Of a stretch of DNA of 64,000 nucleotides, positions 9,927 to 19,179 are shown piece after piece. Positions within the stretch are counted from its first letter, which is position 1. Every line of letters begins with the position of its first letter. The DNA lies in assembly GCA_027036135.1 (NCBI GenBank), contig JALVSY010000016.1, forward strand, positions 434,001 through 498,000, read 5' to 3'. This stretch comes from Pyrodictiaceae archaeon (lineage in GTDB: Archaea > Thermoproteota > Thermoprotei_A > Sulfolobales > Pyrodictiaceae). A program made the translations under genes and the position numbers. Below the pieces are notes generated by a model. That model ran no database searches. It was not told where the DNA came from and was given only the letters and a program-made list of their open reading frames with translations.

Positions 9927-9970
9927 TATTAAGTAGAACCGGTCGCGCCTAAAATAGCGAGGCAGCAGGG

Positions 9971-10246
9971 ATGGGGAGGCGGAGAGGAGCCATACACGAG
10001 GCAGTCGCGGGTTACTTCCACAGAGGAACAAGAGGCTACGTAGTAATAGCCGAGAGGGGAACAACCTCCGGCACTAAGAGGATAAGCTTCAAGGAAATCG
10101 AGAGAGTCGCTGCTGATAGAATAATACTCGTAAACGGGACCGTGATCCCTCTTCACAGAGTACTCTACATAGTTGACGAGAAAGGCAATATTCTCTGGAG
10201 CCGGTATAGCAGAGAGGGACAAGCAAGTGGCGAGGAGAAAGCGTAA
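9971..10246 (+). CDS. UPF0248 (DUF504) family protein
   Basis: A 91-residue basic protein of the archaeal UPF0248 family, seen in the segment ISFKEIERVAADRIIL followed by IPLHRVLYIVDEKGNILW. The fold and role are not established; it occurs near RNA-processing genes in several archaea, and rtcB is close here, although on the other strand. Its 3' end overlaps the next gene by 20 nt, so the two are co-transcribed. Confidence 0.85.
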   Translation: MGRRRGAIHEAVAGYFHRGTRGYVVIAERGTTSGTKRISFKEIERVAADRIILVNGTVIPLHRVLYIVDEKGNILWSRYSREGQASGEEKA

Positions 10247-10559
10247 AGCTAGGCGGAGAGCAGCGAAGAAGCCCTCTCGGCGAAGAGTAATCATTGAGAA
10301 CCTATACAAGGCGGGCCAGTTCTTCGCAGCAGTATTCATAGTACTCCTAGTAGTAGCAGCGATAGCGCTGGCCAAGGGCGATGAGCGAGACGCTAACCAG
10401 GCAGCCGAGTACGCCTACTACTCCCTGGTCATAAGCGTTGTACTCCTCTTAGCGGCTACAGCTTTAGAGGAGAGAAAGGAGGAGAGCACAGTGGAGGACA
10501 GGGAGGGTAGGAGGAGAACAGTTGCCGAGACACAGAAGACCAGGCAAAGAGAGGCCTAG
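10227..10559 (+). CDS. Small two-TM basic membrane protein, unknown
   Basis: About 110 residues: an Arg/Lys-rich cytoplasmic head (RRKRKARRRAAKK), two hydrophobic segments near residues 30-50 and 65-85, and a charged tail. I choose GTG 10227, preceded by a GAGGG ribosome site (10211-10217), over a longer start inside the UPF0248 gene. It is sandwiched, with overlaps on both sides, between the UPF0248 gene and the large membrane protein at 10522, which suggests an accessory role in that operon. No family recognised. Confidence 0.65.
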   Translation: MARRKRKARRRAAKKPSRRRVIIENLYKAGQFFAAVFIVLLVVAAIALAKGDERDANQAAEYAYYSLVISVVLLLAATALEERKEESTVEDREGRRRTVAETQKTRQREA

Positions 10560-12126
10560 AAGCGAGCTAGGCCCCGTAGAAGCGCTCCTCGTCGGCCTAG
10601 GTATTGGCGCGGGTTTCTCCGCGATAACGGCCTACCTGGGAGCAATACCTCTACCGGGTAGACCTGTTAGGCAAGAGCCATTTATGCATGTGGAGCCGCT
10701 TCTCCAGGTATTGGTGCTTATTCTCGGGGCCCAGGCCTCAGCCATAGCTATGCGCAGGGTGGGGAAGCTCTTCGGCGCCATAGTCCTCGGCTTATATTCT
10801 CTCGTATTGCTTCACCAGTGGTGGGCTCCTTTTCTCTCATCAATTATCCTCCTCCTCGCCTTCCCGGAGCAATTGCTAGGGCTCGGTGCATCAGCCTCTC
10901 TTCTCTCCGCCGTTCTTCTCGTGCTCAGACCACTTAGCATCGATGCCGCGCTTGCCGGCTCAGCAATAGGCTTTGGAGAAATAATTGCGGGCCTAGTCCT
11001 CGGGGTTGTTTTGGCTGCTCTGGTAGTGCTTGTTCCTCCTCGTAGACAGAGCTTTCCGGGAGGCGAGAAAGCGACTAGGAGCACAATAGGTCTGGGCCTC
11101 CTACTCGTATCGATTGTGTTGGGCTTGTTAGCTATCCTGGTTCCTCACATAAGGTATGGCTTCGATAAAATAATCTCCTATGATACATACTATAACATGA
11201 GGTTCTGTAATTTTTATCGCCAAGGCGAGTACATGAAGGCTTTCTTCTCCTGGCAACGCCCCCTCTACGTATTGGCAGTAACTGTTCCCGCTGCGCTGAC
11301 CGGGTGCAAGCCATGGTTCTTTGATGTACTGGTGCCGCTACTAGGCTTCACGCTCCTAGCAACCATCTCTTGGGTACTCGTCCTCAAGGAAACAGGGTCA
11401 GCGCTCCTGGCCGGGCTAGGCTCCATGCTAGCCCTGGGTTACTGGGCTCCATTCTTCCTCTATGCCGGGCTGCAGACAAACCTTCTTGGGCTCCCTGCTG
11501 CGCTCCTACTAGCCTACTACCTACTGGACCAGCGCAAGAGCCTCTACGTCGCGGCCACCTTGTCGCTATTCCTCGGGCTTTGGCACCCATGGACGCTCGC
11601 CTACTATACTCTCGCCGCAGCGCTAATGATAACTATACAGAGAAGAAACGTGGCCAAGCTAGCCAAGAGAACGGTTTACATCCTCGTCCCTGGTTGGATG
11701 GTCTATAGCGTTGTTGCCCTCATAGCTGGCCGCTCAGGGGTAGTAGGTGTTGCACGTGGAGGTGTCTCGAACTCGATGCCGTTCCTATGGAGCCTTAAGA
11801 TCTATGTATGGGGAGTAATGATGCGTCCTGAAGTAGTCTTGCTAGTGGTGTTGTCGCTAGCATCGCTATACTTGGTAAAGCGCGGCACAAGCCTCCCTAC
11901 ATGGCTCCTCGGCGCCTCCATACTGGGGTTCCTTGGAGCCCTCTTGCCCAACACTAAGCTTCTTGTAAGATTCCTCGTGGATGCACCCCTACCCCTCCTA
12001 TTATCGGTTCTAGGGCTTCGGGGCCGACGAGAGCTACAAGCAGTTGTTATAGCGACAGCTGCTTCAACGCTGATGCTCTTGTACTTTGTTATGAGTATCC
12101 GCCCCGTCATAAAGTTCCTGCATTAG
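10522..12126 (+). CDS. Polytopic membrane protein, GT-C glycosyltransferase-like
   Basis: A 534-residue membrane protein with roughly 12-13 hydrophobic segments. The segment ISYDTYYNMRFCNFY at about residues 219-233 falls between membrane segments and resembles the acidic-aromatic loop (Asp followed by Tyr and Arg) of GT-C enzymes such as oligosaccharyl transferase. That is suggestive only. The TTG start follows AGGAGGAG (10509-10516) and overlaps the preceding gene by 38 nt. It is followed after 67 nt by another GT-C-like gene, which strengthens a glycosylation role. Alternative: an unrelated archaeal polytopic family. Confidence 0.6.
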   Translation: MPRHRRPGKERPRSELGPVEALLVGLGIGAGFSAITAYLGAIPLPGRPVRQEPFMHVEPLLQVLVLILGAQASAIAMRRVGKLFGAIVLGLYSLVLLHQWWAPFLSSIILLLAFPEQLLGLGASASLLSAVLLVLRPLSIDAALAGSAIGFGEIIAGLVLGVVLAALVVLVPPRRQSFPGGEKATRSTIGLGLLLVSIVLGLLAILVPHIRYGFDKIISYDTYYNMRFCNFYRQGEYMKAFFSWQRPLYVLAVTVPAALTGCKPWFFDVLVPLLGFTLLATISWVLVLKETGSALLAGLGSMLALGYWAPFFLYAGLQTNLLGLPAALLLAYYLLDQRKSLYVAATLSLFLGLWHPWTLAYYTLAAALMITIQRRNVAKLAKRTVYILVPGWMVYSVVALIAGRSGVVGVARGGVSNSMPFLWSLKIYVWGVMMRPEVVLLVVLSLASLYLVKRGTSLPTWLLGASILGFLGALLPNTKLLVRFLVDAPLPLLLSVLGLRGRRELQAVVIATAASTLMLLYFVMSIRPVIKFLH

Positions 12127-12193
12127 TCTCCCCAGGGGTGAGTGGAAGGCATAATTAGTTGCATCTAGCTAGAGCCTAACGGGTATTAGCTCG

Positions 12194-14470
12194 ATGAGGA
12201 GAGAGCAGAGGCTAGCACTACTAGTACTGGTGCTCGGCGTCTATCTGGTAAGCCTTTATGCCTTATACCAGCTGGGCTTATCAAAGACAATGAGGATAAA
12301 TGACTATATAAGCGATGAGTGCTGGTACATCTCCTCCGGCATAAATGTTGCGAGGAAGGTGCTAGGCCTCAGCATAGTCCCTAGGATTAACTCCTCCTAT
12401 GCAGAGTACACTATTGTCTATAACTCTAGTTGCGGTGTCGATGGTGCCCTCGACGAGGTCATAAGGTACGCTCCCCTGGCGCTCGTGGACAAGGTGGACT
12501 ATGACAAGATAGATGCATTCACCGTGCTGGTTCCATTAAACGAGACAAGGGGGATGAATGAGCTAGTCAAGCTAGCCAGCCAGGGCAACACTAGTTGTGT
12601 CAAGGACGTATTCCCAGGCATTCTCCCCGATGCAGAGGATGTAAACACTTATCTCAATACCGAGCACCCGCCCCTCGTCAAGTATGTCTTAGGTCTCCTT
12701 GCTTGGCACTATGGTTTCCGCTTCAGTGTTTTCCGGGTAGCGAGCTTCGTTATGGGTGCTCTAGCGCTATTATCAATAGCTCTGATAGTTTATCGCTCGT
12801 TGCTTGAGTGGCGTAGAGCAGCAATAGTAGCGATAGCTGTGCCGATACTTCTAGTAATTATGGATAAGTCCATCCAGGCCATGAGTTCGGTGGCCATGCT
12901 AGACATCTACGCTGCGAGCCTAGACGCGTTAGCAGCAGCGCTCATAGCCTATGACCGTGGCCTCTCAGCAGCTATTGCAATAGGGTTAGCGGCGTCAGCG
13001 AAATATACTGGCATATTCCCTCTCCCTGGGCTTCTACTCTATGAGAAGCTGCGAGGAGGCTCAACAAGGAAAATCCTTGCCGAGCTACTAATCCCGGTAG
13101 TGATTGTTTCCATCCTCTGGGTACCTTTCGCGATAAAATATGGCCTGAGCTGGGTAATTGATCAGATAATTGGAGCGATAAGATGGGACACTACTAGCCG
13201 TCCTTTAAATGGCCCGCCTTCAACTAATCCTCTTGGCTTATTGCTTGGCCGGAACGTCTTCATACTATATTATATTGGGAATAAGCCCTTCCTAGAGGCA
13301 GCTGCTCACCCTGCAGTCACGCTCCCAGCCCTAGTGCTCTCGTTGTTCGGGCTCCCCGGGCTACTCATAGCGGCTTGTAGAACGAGGCTCCCAAGATGGG
13401 GCGCGTGGGCAGCTGGCATAGCTACGATGTACTTATCGGCTATAGGCGGTTATGTCGCCGTCTATCTCGCAGGGAACCACACGCTCTACAGCTTCTACGG
13501 CGTACAGCTCTCGGTACTAGCAGGTGCTGTGCTAGCCTCCTACTACGCGTACATGGTTGCAGCCGACGAGTTATCCAAGGAGCCTATAAGAGAGTGCGCC
13601 TGCTCCCAAGCAGCCCAGTCATGGCTCCCCGTGCTATTAGTCACGACGGGTCTTGGCCTCGGGCTATGGCTATACAGGCTATATCCCCTGAGCCCCTTGA
13701 TTCCCGGAATAGAGCCCATAAGCACCTACGTATATAGCACACTAGGTAGCAAGATAGCGAAAATACTAGTAATCGCGGCCACGTGGCTCCTCTACTCCGC
13801 GATAGCCTATAGGATAAAAGGCCCAAGCCCGTGCAGCTGGAGGAAACTAGGAGCGCAAATCGCTACCTGGATACCCGTTGGCATGGCCTCCGTGGCGTCG
13901 CCAGTAGCACTCTTCGCCCCGATAGCCGCGCTGCTAACAATAGTTGAGAAGCCAGGAATAGTAGATGGGGTTGTCTCAGGGCTACTACTACCATTACCCG
14001 GCATAGGACTGGGCGGGAGAAGCAAGGGCTTCATACTAGGCTTCCTAGCAGGCTATGTTGCAGCACTGCTCCTAGTGATAAAGCCAAGCTACATAGAGAA
14101 CAATATAGCCGTAATAGTGGCAGCTGTTGTAGCGGGGCTCCTCATAGCCCTGCTACGAGACACGTACACAAGACTAGGCCTGGTAGCGATACCCTCTCCC
14201 TCTCTGATAGCAGCTATAGCTTCTCTCATAACGGTGTCCGAGAAGGCAAGCCTAGCAATCCTGCCACCACTATTCATTGTCGCTGCGGCAGCATACACTG
14301 GGAACAAGCTACTCGTACTAGCAGCGCCACCCGCGTTCATTGCGCTGTACCACTTGCTTAGAACCAGGCTAGTTACGTCAAAGGAGTCTTCTCCGGGCCT
14401 AGGCAGAGCTATTACCGGGGGAGACGATAACGAGTCCAGTGACGGCGAAAGCAGCGAGGCCCTAGCTTGA
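12194..14470 (+). CDS. PMT-like (GT39-type) GT-C glycosyltransferase
   Basis: A 758-residue membrane protein matching protein O-mannosyltransferase-type enzymes, which move a sugar from a polyprenyl phosphate to a protein or lipid outside the membrane. Key features: an acidic DE pair in the first external loop (ISDECWY, about 40-46), EHPPLVKY at about 157-164, MLDIYAASLDA at about 235-245, and SAKYTG at about 268-273, which parallels the family's conserved segment after the fifth membrane helix. The first external loop has Asn-X-Ser/Thr sites and cysteines. The C-terminal third adds further hydrophobic helices and a Ser/Glu-rich tail. It would use products of polyprenyl-phosphate glycosyltransferases such as the one at 1907-3070. 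Confidence 0.8.
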   Translation: MRREQRLALLVLVLGVYLVSLYALYQLGLSKTMRINDYISDECWYISSGINVARKVLGLSIVPRINSSYAEYTIVYNSSCGVDGALDEVIRYAPLALVDKVDYDKIDAFTVLVPLNETRGMNELVKLASQGNTSCVKDVFPGILPDAEDVNTYLNTEHPPLVKYVLGLLAWHYGFRFSVFRVASFVMGALALLSIALIVYRSLLEWRRAAIVAIAVPILLVIMDKSIQAMSSVAMLDIYAASLDALAAALIAYDRGLSAAIAIGLAASAKYTGIFPLPGLLLYEKLRGGSTRKILAELLIPVVIVSILWVPFAIKYGLSWVIDQIIGAIRWDTTSRPLNGPPSTNPLGLLLGRNVFILYYIGNKPFLEAAAHPAVTLPALVLSLFGLPGLLIAACRTRLPRWGAWAAGIATMYLSAIGGYVAVYLAGNHTLYSFYGVQLSVLAGAVLASYYAYMVAADELSKEPIRECACSQAAQSWLPVLLVTTGLGLGLWLYRLYPLSPLIPGIEPISTYVYSTLGSKIAKILVIAATWLLYSAIAYRIKGPSPCSWRKLGAQIATWIPVGMASVASPVALFAPIAALLTIVEKPGIVDGVVSGLLLPLPGIGLGGRSKGFILGFLAGYVAALLLVIKPSYIENNIAVIVAAVVAGLLIALLRDTYTRLGLVAIPSPSLIAAIASLITVSEKASLAILPPLFIVAAAAYTGNKLLVLAAPPAFIALYHLLRTRLVTSKESSPGLGRAITGGDDNESSDGESSEALA

Positions 14471-15086
14471 CTCAGATGGTTTCTCATCCCCCTCTATCTC
14501 TATAACGTTCCCCATTATCTTGCTACTAGGCACTAATACCTTCTTGTCGCTGTCCATCAAGACAGTGTACATAACACCTATGTCCATCACTTTGCCCTTA
14601 GCCTTGGCCCCGGTACATTAATCAAGTTCCCTATCGTGAACGGTCTCGAGATCGCGATAAAGAGCCCCGCGAGGCATTCCCCGAACCTACTGGGAAGCGA
14701 AGCCAGCGTCCACGCCGAGGAAGCTTCCAAGAGCTATAGCAGCGGTAGTGTTCGCCTTGAACACGGACGCAGACGTTGTTACCAGCACGCCGTAACCTAT
14801 TATCCTCGTTATAGTCCTTATTAGCCTAGAAGGCTGGGGCCAGTAGCTGCAAAGAATGCCTCAGCTGCTTTCCCCAGGTACTCAAAATGACTATGCCTAG
14901 TCCCAGCACAATGCTAGCCTCAACGCATGCCTGGCTTCTTACCAAGAAGTTCTTCTCGGCGCTCGAGACATATGTTAGGAGAAACGAGGCCATAATTGTG
15001 ATCAGTATTGATGTAGCTATGTAGGGAGTGGCACGCTTAACGCCGTGCACACTTTTCTCAGCGCCCTCTATAACCTCGTTTAACAT
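14462..15086 (-). pseudogene. MscS-type mechanosensitive channel, at least three frameshifts
   Basis: Small-conductance mechanosensitive channel broken into four frames. Frame a (15086-14826) gives two N-terminal membrane segments and stops after APAF. Frame b (about 14828-14687) reads the pore helix through GSFLGVDAGFASQ. Frame c (about 14691-14587) reads CLAGLFIAISRPFTIGNLI. Frame d (about 14605-14462) reads KAKGKVMDIGVMYTVL and a beta-domain ending in SSKIMGNVIEIEG. These are the ordered MscS landmarks. The changes fit one extra base, one extra base and one missing base. The last nine bases overlap the end of the GT39-like gene, so the tail may be near its natural end; product would be about 205 residues, shorter than usual. 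Confidence 0.75.
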
Positions 15087-15228
15087 CTTTTTGTGCCTCT
15101 ATTGCTTGTTTGCTAATTCTCTTTAACCTTCTAATCCGTGAGCTGGGGCTGGTACTTTAGCCTGTCCCTAGGGTTTCAGAGAGATTGAATACCTCTTTGC
15201 CTTGGACCCCTCGGGATGAAAACTGTTA

Positions 15229-15242
15229 TTAACACGTGTTAA
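15229..15242. promoter_or_regulatory. 14-bp perfect palindrome upstream of nth
   Basis: TTAACACGTGTTAA is a perfect inverted repeat located 29 nt before the endonuclease III start codon and 143 nt before mscS on the other side. Its size and place fit a dimeric regulator's operator, or a palindrome that overlaps the promoter. No regulator can be assigned from the sequence. Confidence 0.4.
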
Positions 15243-15270
15243 CGGGAGAGTTATTGACTAGAGGGGGTGC

Positions 15271-16020
15271 ATGGCGGTGAAGAGTATAGCAGAGAAGGCT
15301 AATGGCGAAGAGGTCTACAAGAGGCTCGAGCAGGGCCTCAACCCCGACTGGCGCGAATACGTCGTACTCGTAGCCGATAAGCTCGACGGCGACAAGCATC
15401 CATTCGCGGTCCTAGCAGCCATAATCCTTAGCCAGAACACGAGCGACAAGAACTCAATCAAGGCCTACTACCAGCTCAGGGAAGCAATCGGGGTCTCCCC
15501 AGAAGCTATCCTGGAAGCACCCCTAGACAAACTAGTAGAGGCCATAAGGCCAGCAGGGCTACCTAACCAGAAAGCTAGGAGCCTCAAGGAAGCAGCCAAG
15601 AGGATACTCGAGGCAGGAGGCGAGCACATACTCCTAGAGATGCCCTGGGAGAAGCTAAGAGAATTCCTCCTCACAATACCCGGCGTAGGCGAGAAGACAG
15701 CAGATGTCTTCCTCTCGGTCAAGAGGCGAGCCCCAGTATTCGCAGTCGACACCCATGCTATGAGGATAGCTAAGCGCTGGGGCCTCGTACCACCCAACGC
15801 CGGGTACCGAGAGGTTTCCCGTGCCCTCCTAGAGTTCTTCGGGCCAGAGAAGAGTGAGGAGGCTCATCGCCTCATAATAGCGCTTGGTAGGAGGTATTGT
15901 AGGGCTCGCAACCCCTTGTGCAACGAGTGCCCGCTAAGAGACATATGTCCAAAGATAGGGGTAAAAGAGGCAGAGCGGAAGAGACCAGCTATGCCTCGGC
16001 AGCTCTCCTCACGAGGCTAG
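15271..16020 (+). CDS. nth: Endonuclease III (DNA glycosylase/AP lyase)
   Basis: Base-excision repair enzyme that removes oxidised pyrimidines and cleaves at the abasic site. The helix-hairpin-helix LLTIPGVGEKTADVFLS contains the catalytic Lys (about 142); the catalytic Asp is in FAVDTHAMR (about 160). Four cysteines at about 210, 217, 220 and 226 (spacing 6-2-5) bind the [4Fe-4S] cluster. Length of 249 residues is slightly longer than bacterial Nth because of an N-terminal extension. A GGGGGTG ribosome site lies just before the ATG. Convergent with the symporter gene, overlapping it by 32 nt. Confidence 0.95.
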   Translation: MAVKSIAEKANGEEVYKRLEQGLNPDWREYVVLVADKLDGDKHPFAVLAAIILSQNTSDKNSIKAYYQLREAIGVSPEAILEAPLDKLVEAIRPAGLPNQKARSLKEAAKRILEAGGEHILLEMPWEKLREFLLTIPGVGEKTADVFLSVKRRAPVFAVDTHAMRIAKRWGLVPPNAGYREVSRALLEFFGPEKSEEAHRLIIALGRRYCRARNPLCNECPLRDICPKIGVKEAERKRPAMPRQLSSRG

Positions 16021-17402
16021 CAACGATATAGGCTGTGGTGGAGACCGTTATCGTTATCGTGAAGCTCAGCATGAATACATCGAGGAGAAGCACTGGCGGC
16101 CTTACATGAGCGATGCTGGCCCCTACCCTGGCCACGGCTATCGCGAGAGCAGTCGCTGCACCGGCGAGCGCCGAGGCCCTTGCCGCTACGGGGTCGCGGT
16201 GCCCAAACACGGCTGCAAGCACTGGTACTAGTAGTGCTCCAGCGGTGAGACTCCACCCTGCTTTGAACACTCCCGTTAACGCGGTATAGATTGTCTTAGG
16301 GAGCGAGAGCACGGCTATGGCTGCTAGAGTCGCTGCAACAACTACCCCCGCACTAGCGAGCCGGAGCCTACCTGGGTCACGGCTACCAGCAGCATCGTAG
16401 ACGAGGGCACTAGCCGCGGTAAGTGCTACCGAGTCAGCAGTACTCATTGCCGCAGCTAAGACAGCTGCAGCGAGCACAGCCAGCCCTGGCTCACCAAGCA
16501 GCCTCGCCACTAGCGATGGCAATGCATCTATCGGCTTGCTTGGCGACGCCAATTGGTGCGCGGCTAGCCCTGCTAGGAAAGAACCAAGAGCAACAATAAA
16601 AGCGAAAAGTGTTGCCAGCCCCGTTGCCCTCCTAACAGCCCGTGTATTCGGAACAGTATAGAACCTGTTAAGCAGCTGCGGCAGCCCCCATACAGCGAGG
16701 CTCGTGAGCAACGCTAAGTCGATTATGAGCAGTGGGCTTGGCGGCTTAGCTGTTACAGCGTCTAGGCTAGCTGGCCCAGCCTTGCCCAGTGCTAGGAAGG
16801 CTACCACGCCGACTATGCTAGCCATTATCACTCCCTGGAGTACATCGGTGAGCACTACGCTATACATGCCGTCGAGAGCCACGTAGCCCGCGAGCACAGC
16901 AGCTATGATTGCAGCAGAGACCCCTAGCCCTATGTGCAGGGCGCTACTAAGCACCACTGCTACCCCGCCAGCCACTGTAACGAGGTATAGTAGTAGCCCG
17001 ATAGAGACCGTGATACCTAAGTAGTCTCTGAAGCCCCTTGTCGCCGTGAAGCCTCGCCACGAGCTCTGGTATAGTGAGTGCATCAAGCATCCTGCCCAGC
17101 TTGTTAACCCTCTCGCCAACAACGATGAATGCGAGTAGAGCCCCTATCGCTATGTTCGCTAACGGTATGACCAGGGACAATGGGCCCCAGGCATACGCCC
17201 ACGAGCTACCAACAATCATCACTACGCTAGAGAAATACGTAGCGCCGAAGGTGAATGCGAGCATCCAGTCCCTCATAGACCGGTGGGCTACCAGGAAGCC
17301 CTTGAGCGACGCAGCCTTGTCCTTGACAGCAACGCCTATAGCGAGGCTAGCAGCTAGGTATGCAGCAACCACACTACTAGTATCCAACGGAAGCGGCGGC
17401 AT
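15989..17402 (-). pseudogene. Sodium:solute symporter (SSS family), one frameshift
   Basis: Sodium-coupled carrier of the SSS/PutP family in two frames. The N-terminal part (17402 to about 17037) carries the first membrane segments and the TFGATYFSSVVMIVGSSWAYAWG motif. It loses frame in a GGGG run (CCCC at 17034-17037 on the given strand), and the rest continues in another frame from the residues GFRDYLGI to the stop at 15989, including AAAMSTADSVALTAASALVYD, a well-known SSS motif. One extra G explains the shift; without it the product has about 470 residues, the family norm. Third gene of an operon after paaK and a 28-residue peptide; the probable substrate is therefore an aromatic or other carboxylate. 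Assembly error in the homopolymer is a serious alternative to a true pseudogene. Confidence 0.85.
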
Positions 17403-17408
17403 AGGGTC

Positions 17409-17495
17409 TCAATCCTCCTCTTCAACTGGTAAGAGGCTGTAAACGAACCCAGCGACAACAAGTAGTAAGCCGAGAACAATCGCAGCGATGACCAT
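17409..17495 (-). CDS. 28-residue membrane peptide, symporter small accessory type
   Basis: An ATG ORF of 28 codons encoding one hydrophobic helix (MVIAAIVLGLLLVVAGFVYS) and an acidic tail. It is backed by one of the strongest ribosome sites in the window, GGAGGTGA (17503-17510), 7 nt before the ATG. It lies between paaK (7 nt gap) and the sodium:solute symporter (6 nt gap) on the same strand. Tiny single-helix proteins next to SSS symporters are known as small accessory proteins, so it probably binds or stabilises the carrier. Confidence 0.7.
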   Translation of the reverse strand: MVIAAIVLGLLLVVAGFVYSLLPVEEED

Positions 17496-17502
17496 TCCTT
17501 GC

Positions 17503-18814
17503 TCACCTCCTCTTATCAATAACCCTCTTGGCCTTTCCTCCCTCTCCGCGCGGAAGCTCGCCAGGCTCGACAATAATTACTCGTGGATTCACAATGATTG
17601 ACTCCCTTAGCCTCTCTTGTAGCCTCCTAGCTAGCTCTCTCTTCTCCTCATCGCTTAGCTTCTTAGCAGCCTCTACCACTACGGCGAGCTTGTCCATGGA
17701 GTCCTCTCGCTCAACTATTACCTGGTAATAGGGGGCAGCTAGTGGCTCCGATAACACAATCATCTCTATGGTCTGCGGGAACACGTTAACACCATTAATT
17801 ATCAACATGTCGTCTGCCCTTCCCTTTATCCTGGCAATCCTCTTCATGGTTCTCCCACAGTCACAGCTCCTTGCATCAAGGATGAACGTTAAGTCATTAG
17901 TCCAGTACCTTATCAGCGGCATAGCATCATGGGTTAGTGGCGTGACAACCAGGACACCTTCCTCCTCCGGCTCGAGTGGCTCCCCGGTCTTTGGGATCAA
18001 CTACCTCGACTAAGTAGTGGTCCTCCCATACATGGAGCCCGTCGTGAAAATGGCAGTCAACAGCTGTGCCCGGTCCATAGAGCTCACTCATACCATACAC
18101 ATCATAGCTATCCATGTCCCACAGCCTGTTAATCCTCCTTCTCATCTCCTCGCTCCACATCTCTGCCCCGAAGAACCCGAGCCTAACCCCGGTATCATGG
18201 GCAGGATCAACACCCATCTCCAGCGCGGTCTCCGCAAGCCTTATCGCATAATTAGGCACAGCGGCGAGAGCCGTGGCGCCTAGGTCACGTATCATCTGTA
18301 CATGGCGCCTCGTGTACCCAGGACCAGCAGGCACTATCGTAGCTCCTAGGCGCATTGCTCCATAATGGAATCCTAGGCCACCAGTAAACCAGTGATAATT
18401 GAGTGTAGAGTACAATACATCCCCGCGAGCAAGACCACCAGCGGCGAAGGTGCGGGCCATGAGCTCTGCCCAGTTCTCTAGATCTCTTCTCGTATAGGCA
18501 ACAACAGTGGGTCTACCAGTCGTGCCACTACTCGCATGAACCTCTAGTACCTCGCTAAGTGGGACAGCTAGTAAGCCAAAGGGGTACTCTCTGCGTAGAT
18601 CATCCTTGAAGGTGAAGGGGAGCCTCCTTATATCCTCTAGGCTCTTGATATCCTCGGGGCTTATCCCTGCCTCCTTCATCCTCTTCCTATAGAGCGGCAC
18701 ATACTCGTATGCGCGCTTTACGGTTAGCCTTAGCCTCTCTAGCTGTATCTTCTCTATCTCTTCGCGCGAGGCAGACTCTATACTAGGCTGTAACATGTAG
18801 GGCTTCACAAGCAT
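17503..18814 (-). pseudogene. paaK: Phenylacetate-CoA ligase-like enzyme, one frameshift
   Basis: Adenylate-forming ligase that attaches CoA to an aromatic acid. The first frame carries the ATP-binding ASSGTTGRPTVVAYT motif (near residue 93), the Y/F-rich substrate region FFGAEMWSEEMR and YDVYGMSELYG. It breaks at an AAA run near 17993 after VEVVDPK; the second frame continues with TGEPLEPEEEGVLVVT, the RYWTND segment and the C-terminal PaaK domain to 17503. One extra A explains the change; the joined length of about 436 residues matches PaaK. Start ATG 18814 is preceded by AGGTGG. First gene of an operon with the peptide and symporter. Whether phenylacetate or another aryl acid is the substrate cannot be read. 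Confidence 0.85.
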
Positions 18815-18823
18815 AATTACCAC

Positions 18824-19179
18824 CTAGAACACGTAGTGCTTATAGAATTGGCGCAGCAAGGACCTTGGCGAGAATATGCTCTACTAGTCTCTTCTCTACA
18901 AAAACACGGTAGATACAGTCCTACATTAGGTATTGATATTGGTGCAAGGGACTCACCCCATTTATCGCCATTGGGGCATCGGAGCCACCTCCCTCACATA
19001 GCGACATAGGGGTATAGAGTATGGGGTGTACTAGTCAAAGGCTGGTCTACATGCTCACCCTAGCCGGGTATTTAAGGCTTACCCAGGTAACCGATACAGA
19101 AACCGTCACGTGTTTTTAGACGCGTGGCACTACTCCTTATCTGGGAATGTGCCCTCCAGCCAAGAGGTAGGGGAGATGC
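18824..19179. other. Intergenic region with TATA-like box
   Basis: This 356-nt stretch separates divergent genes. I see no convincing gene. A TATA-like GTATTTAAG (19068-19076) could drive the + strand gene at 19180, giving a leader of about 80 nt, and an AGGTGG ribosome site for paaK lies at the left edge. A 32-codon ATG frame beginning near 19022 has no ribosome site and is not supported. Confidence 0.4.

Noticed and set aside
19022-19120. 32-codon ATG frame in the 356-nt gap
   Set aside because: It spans the TATA-like box and has no ribosome site.
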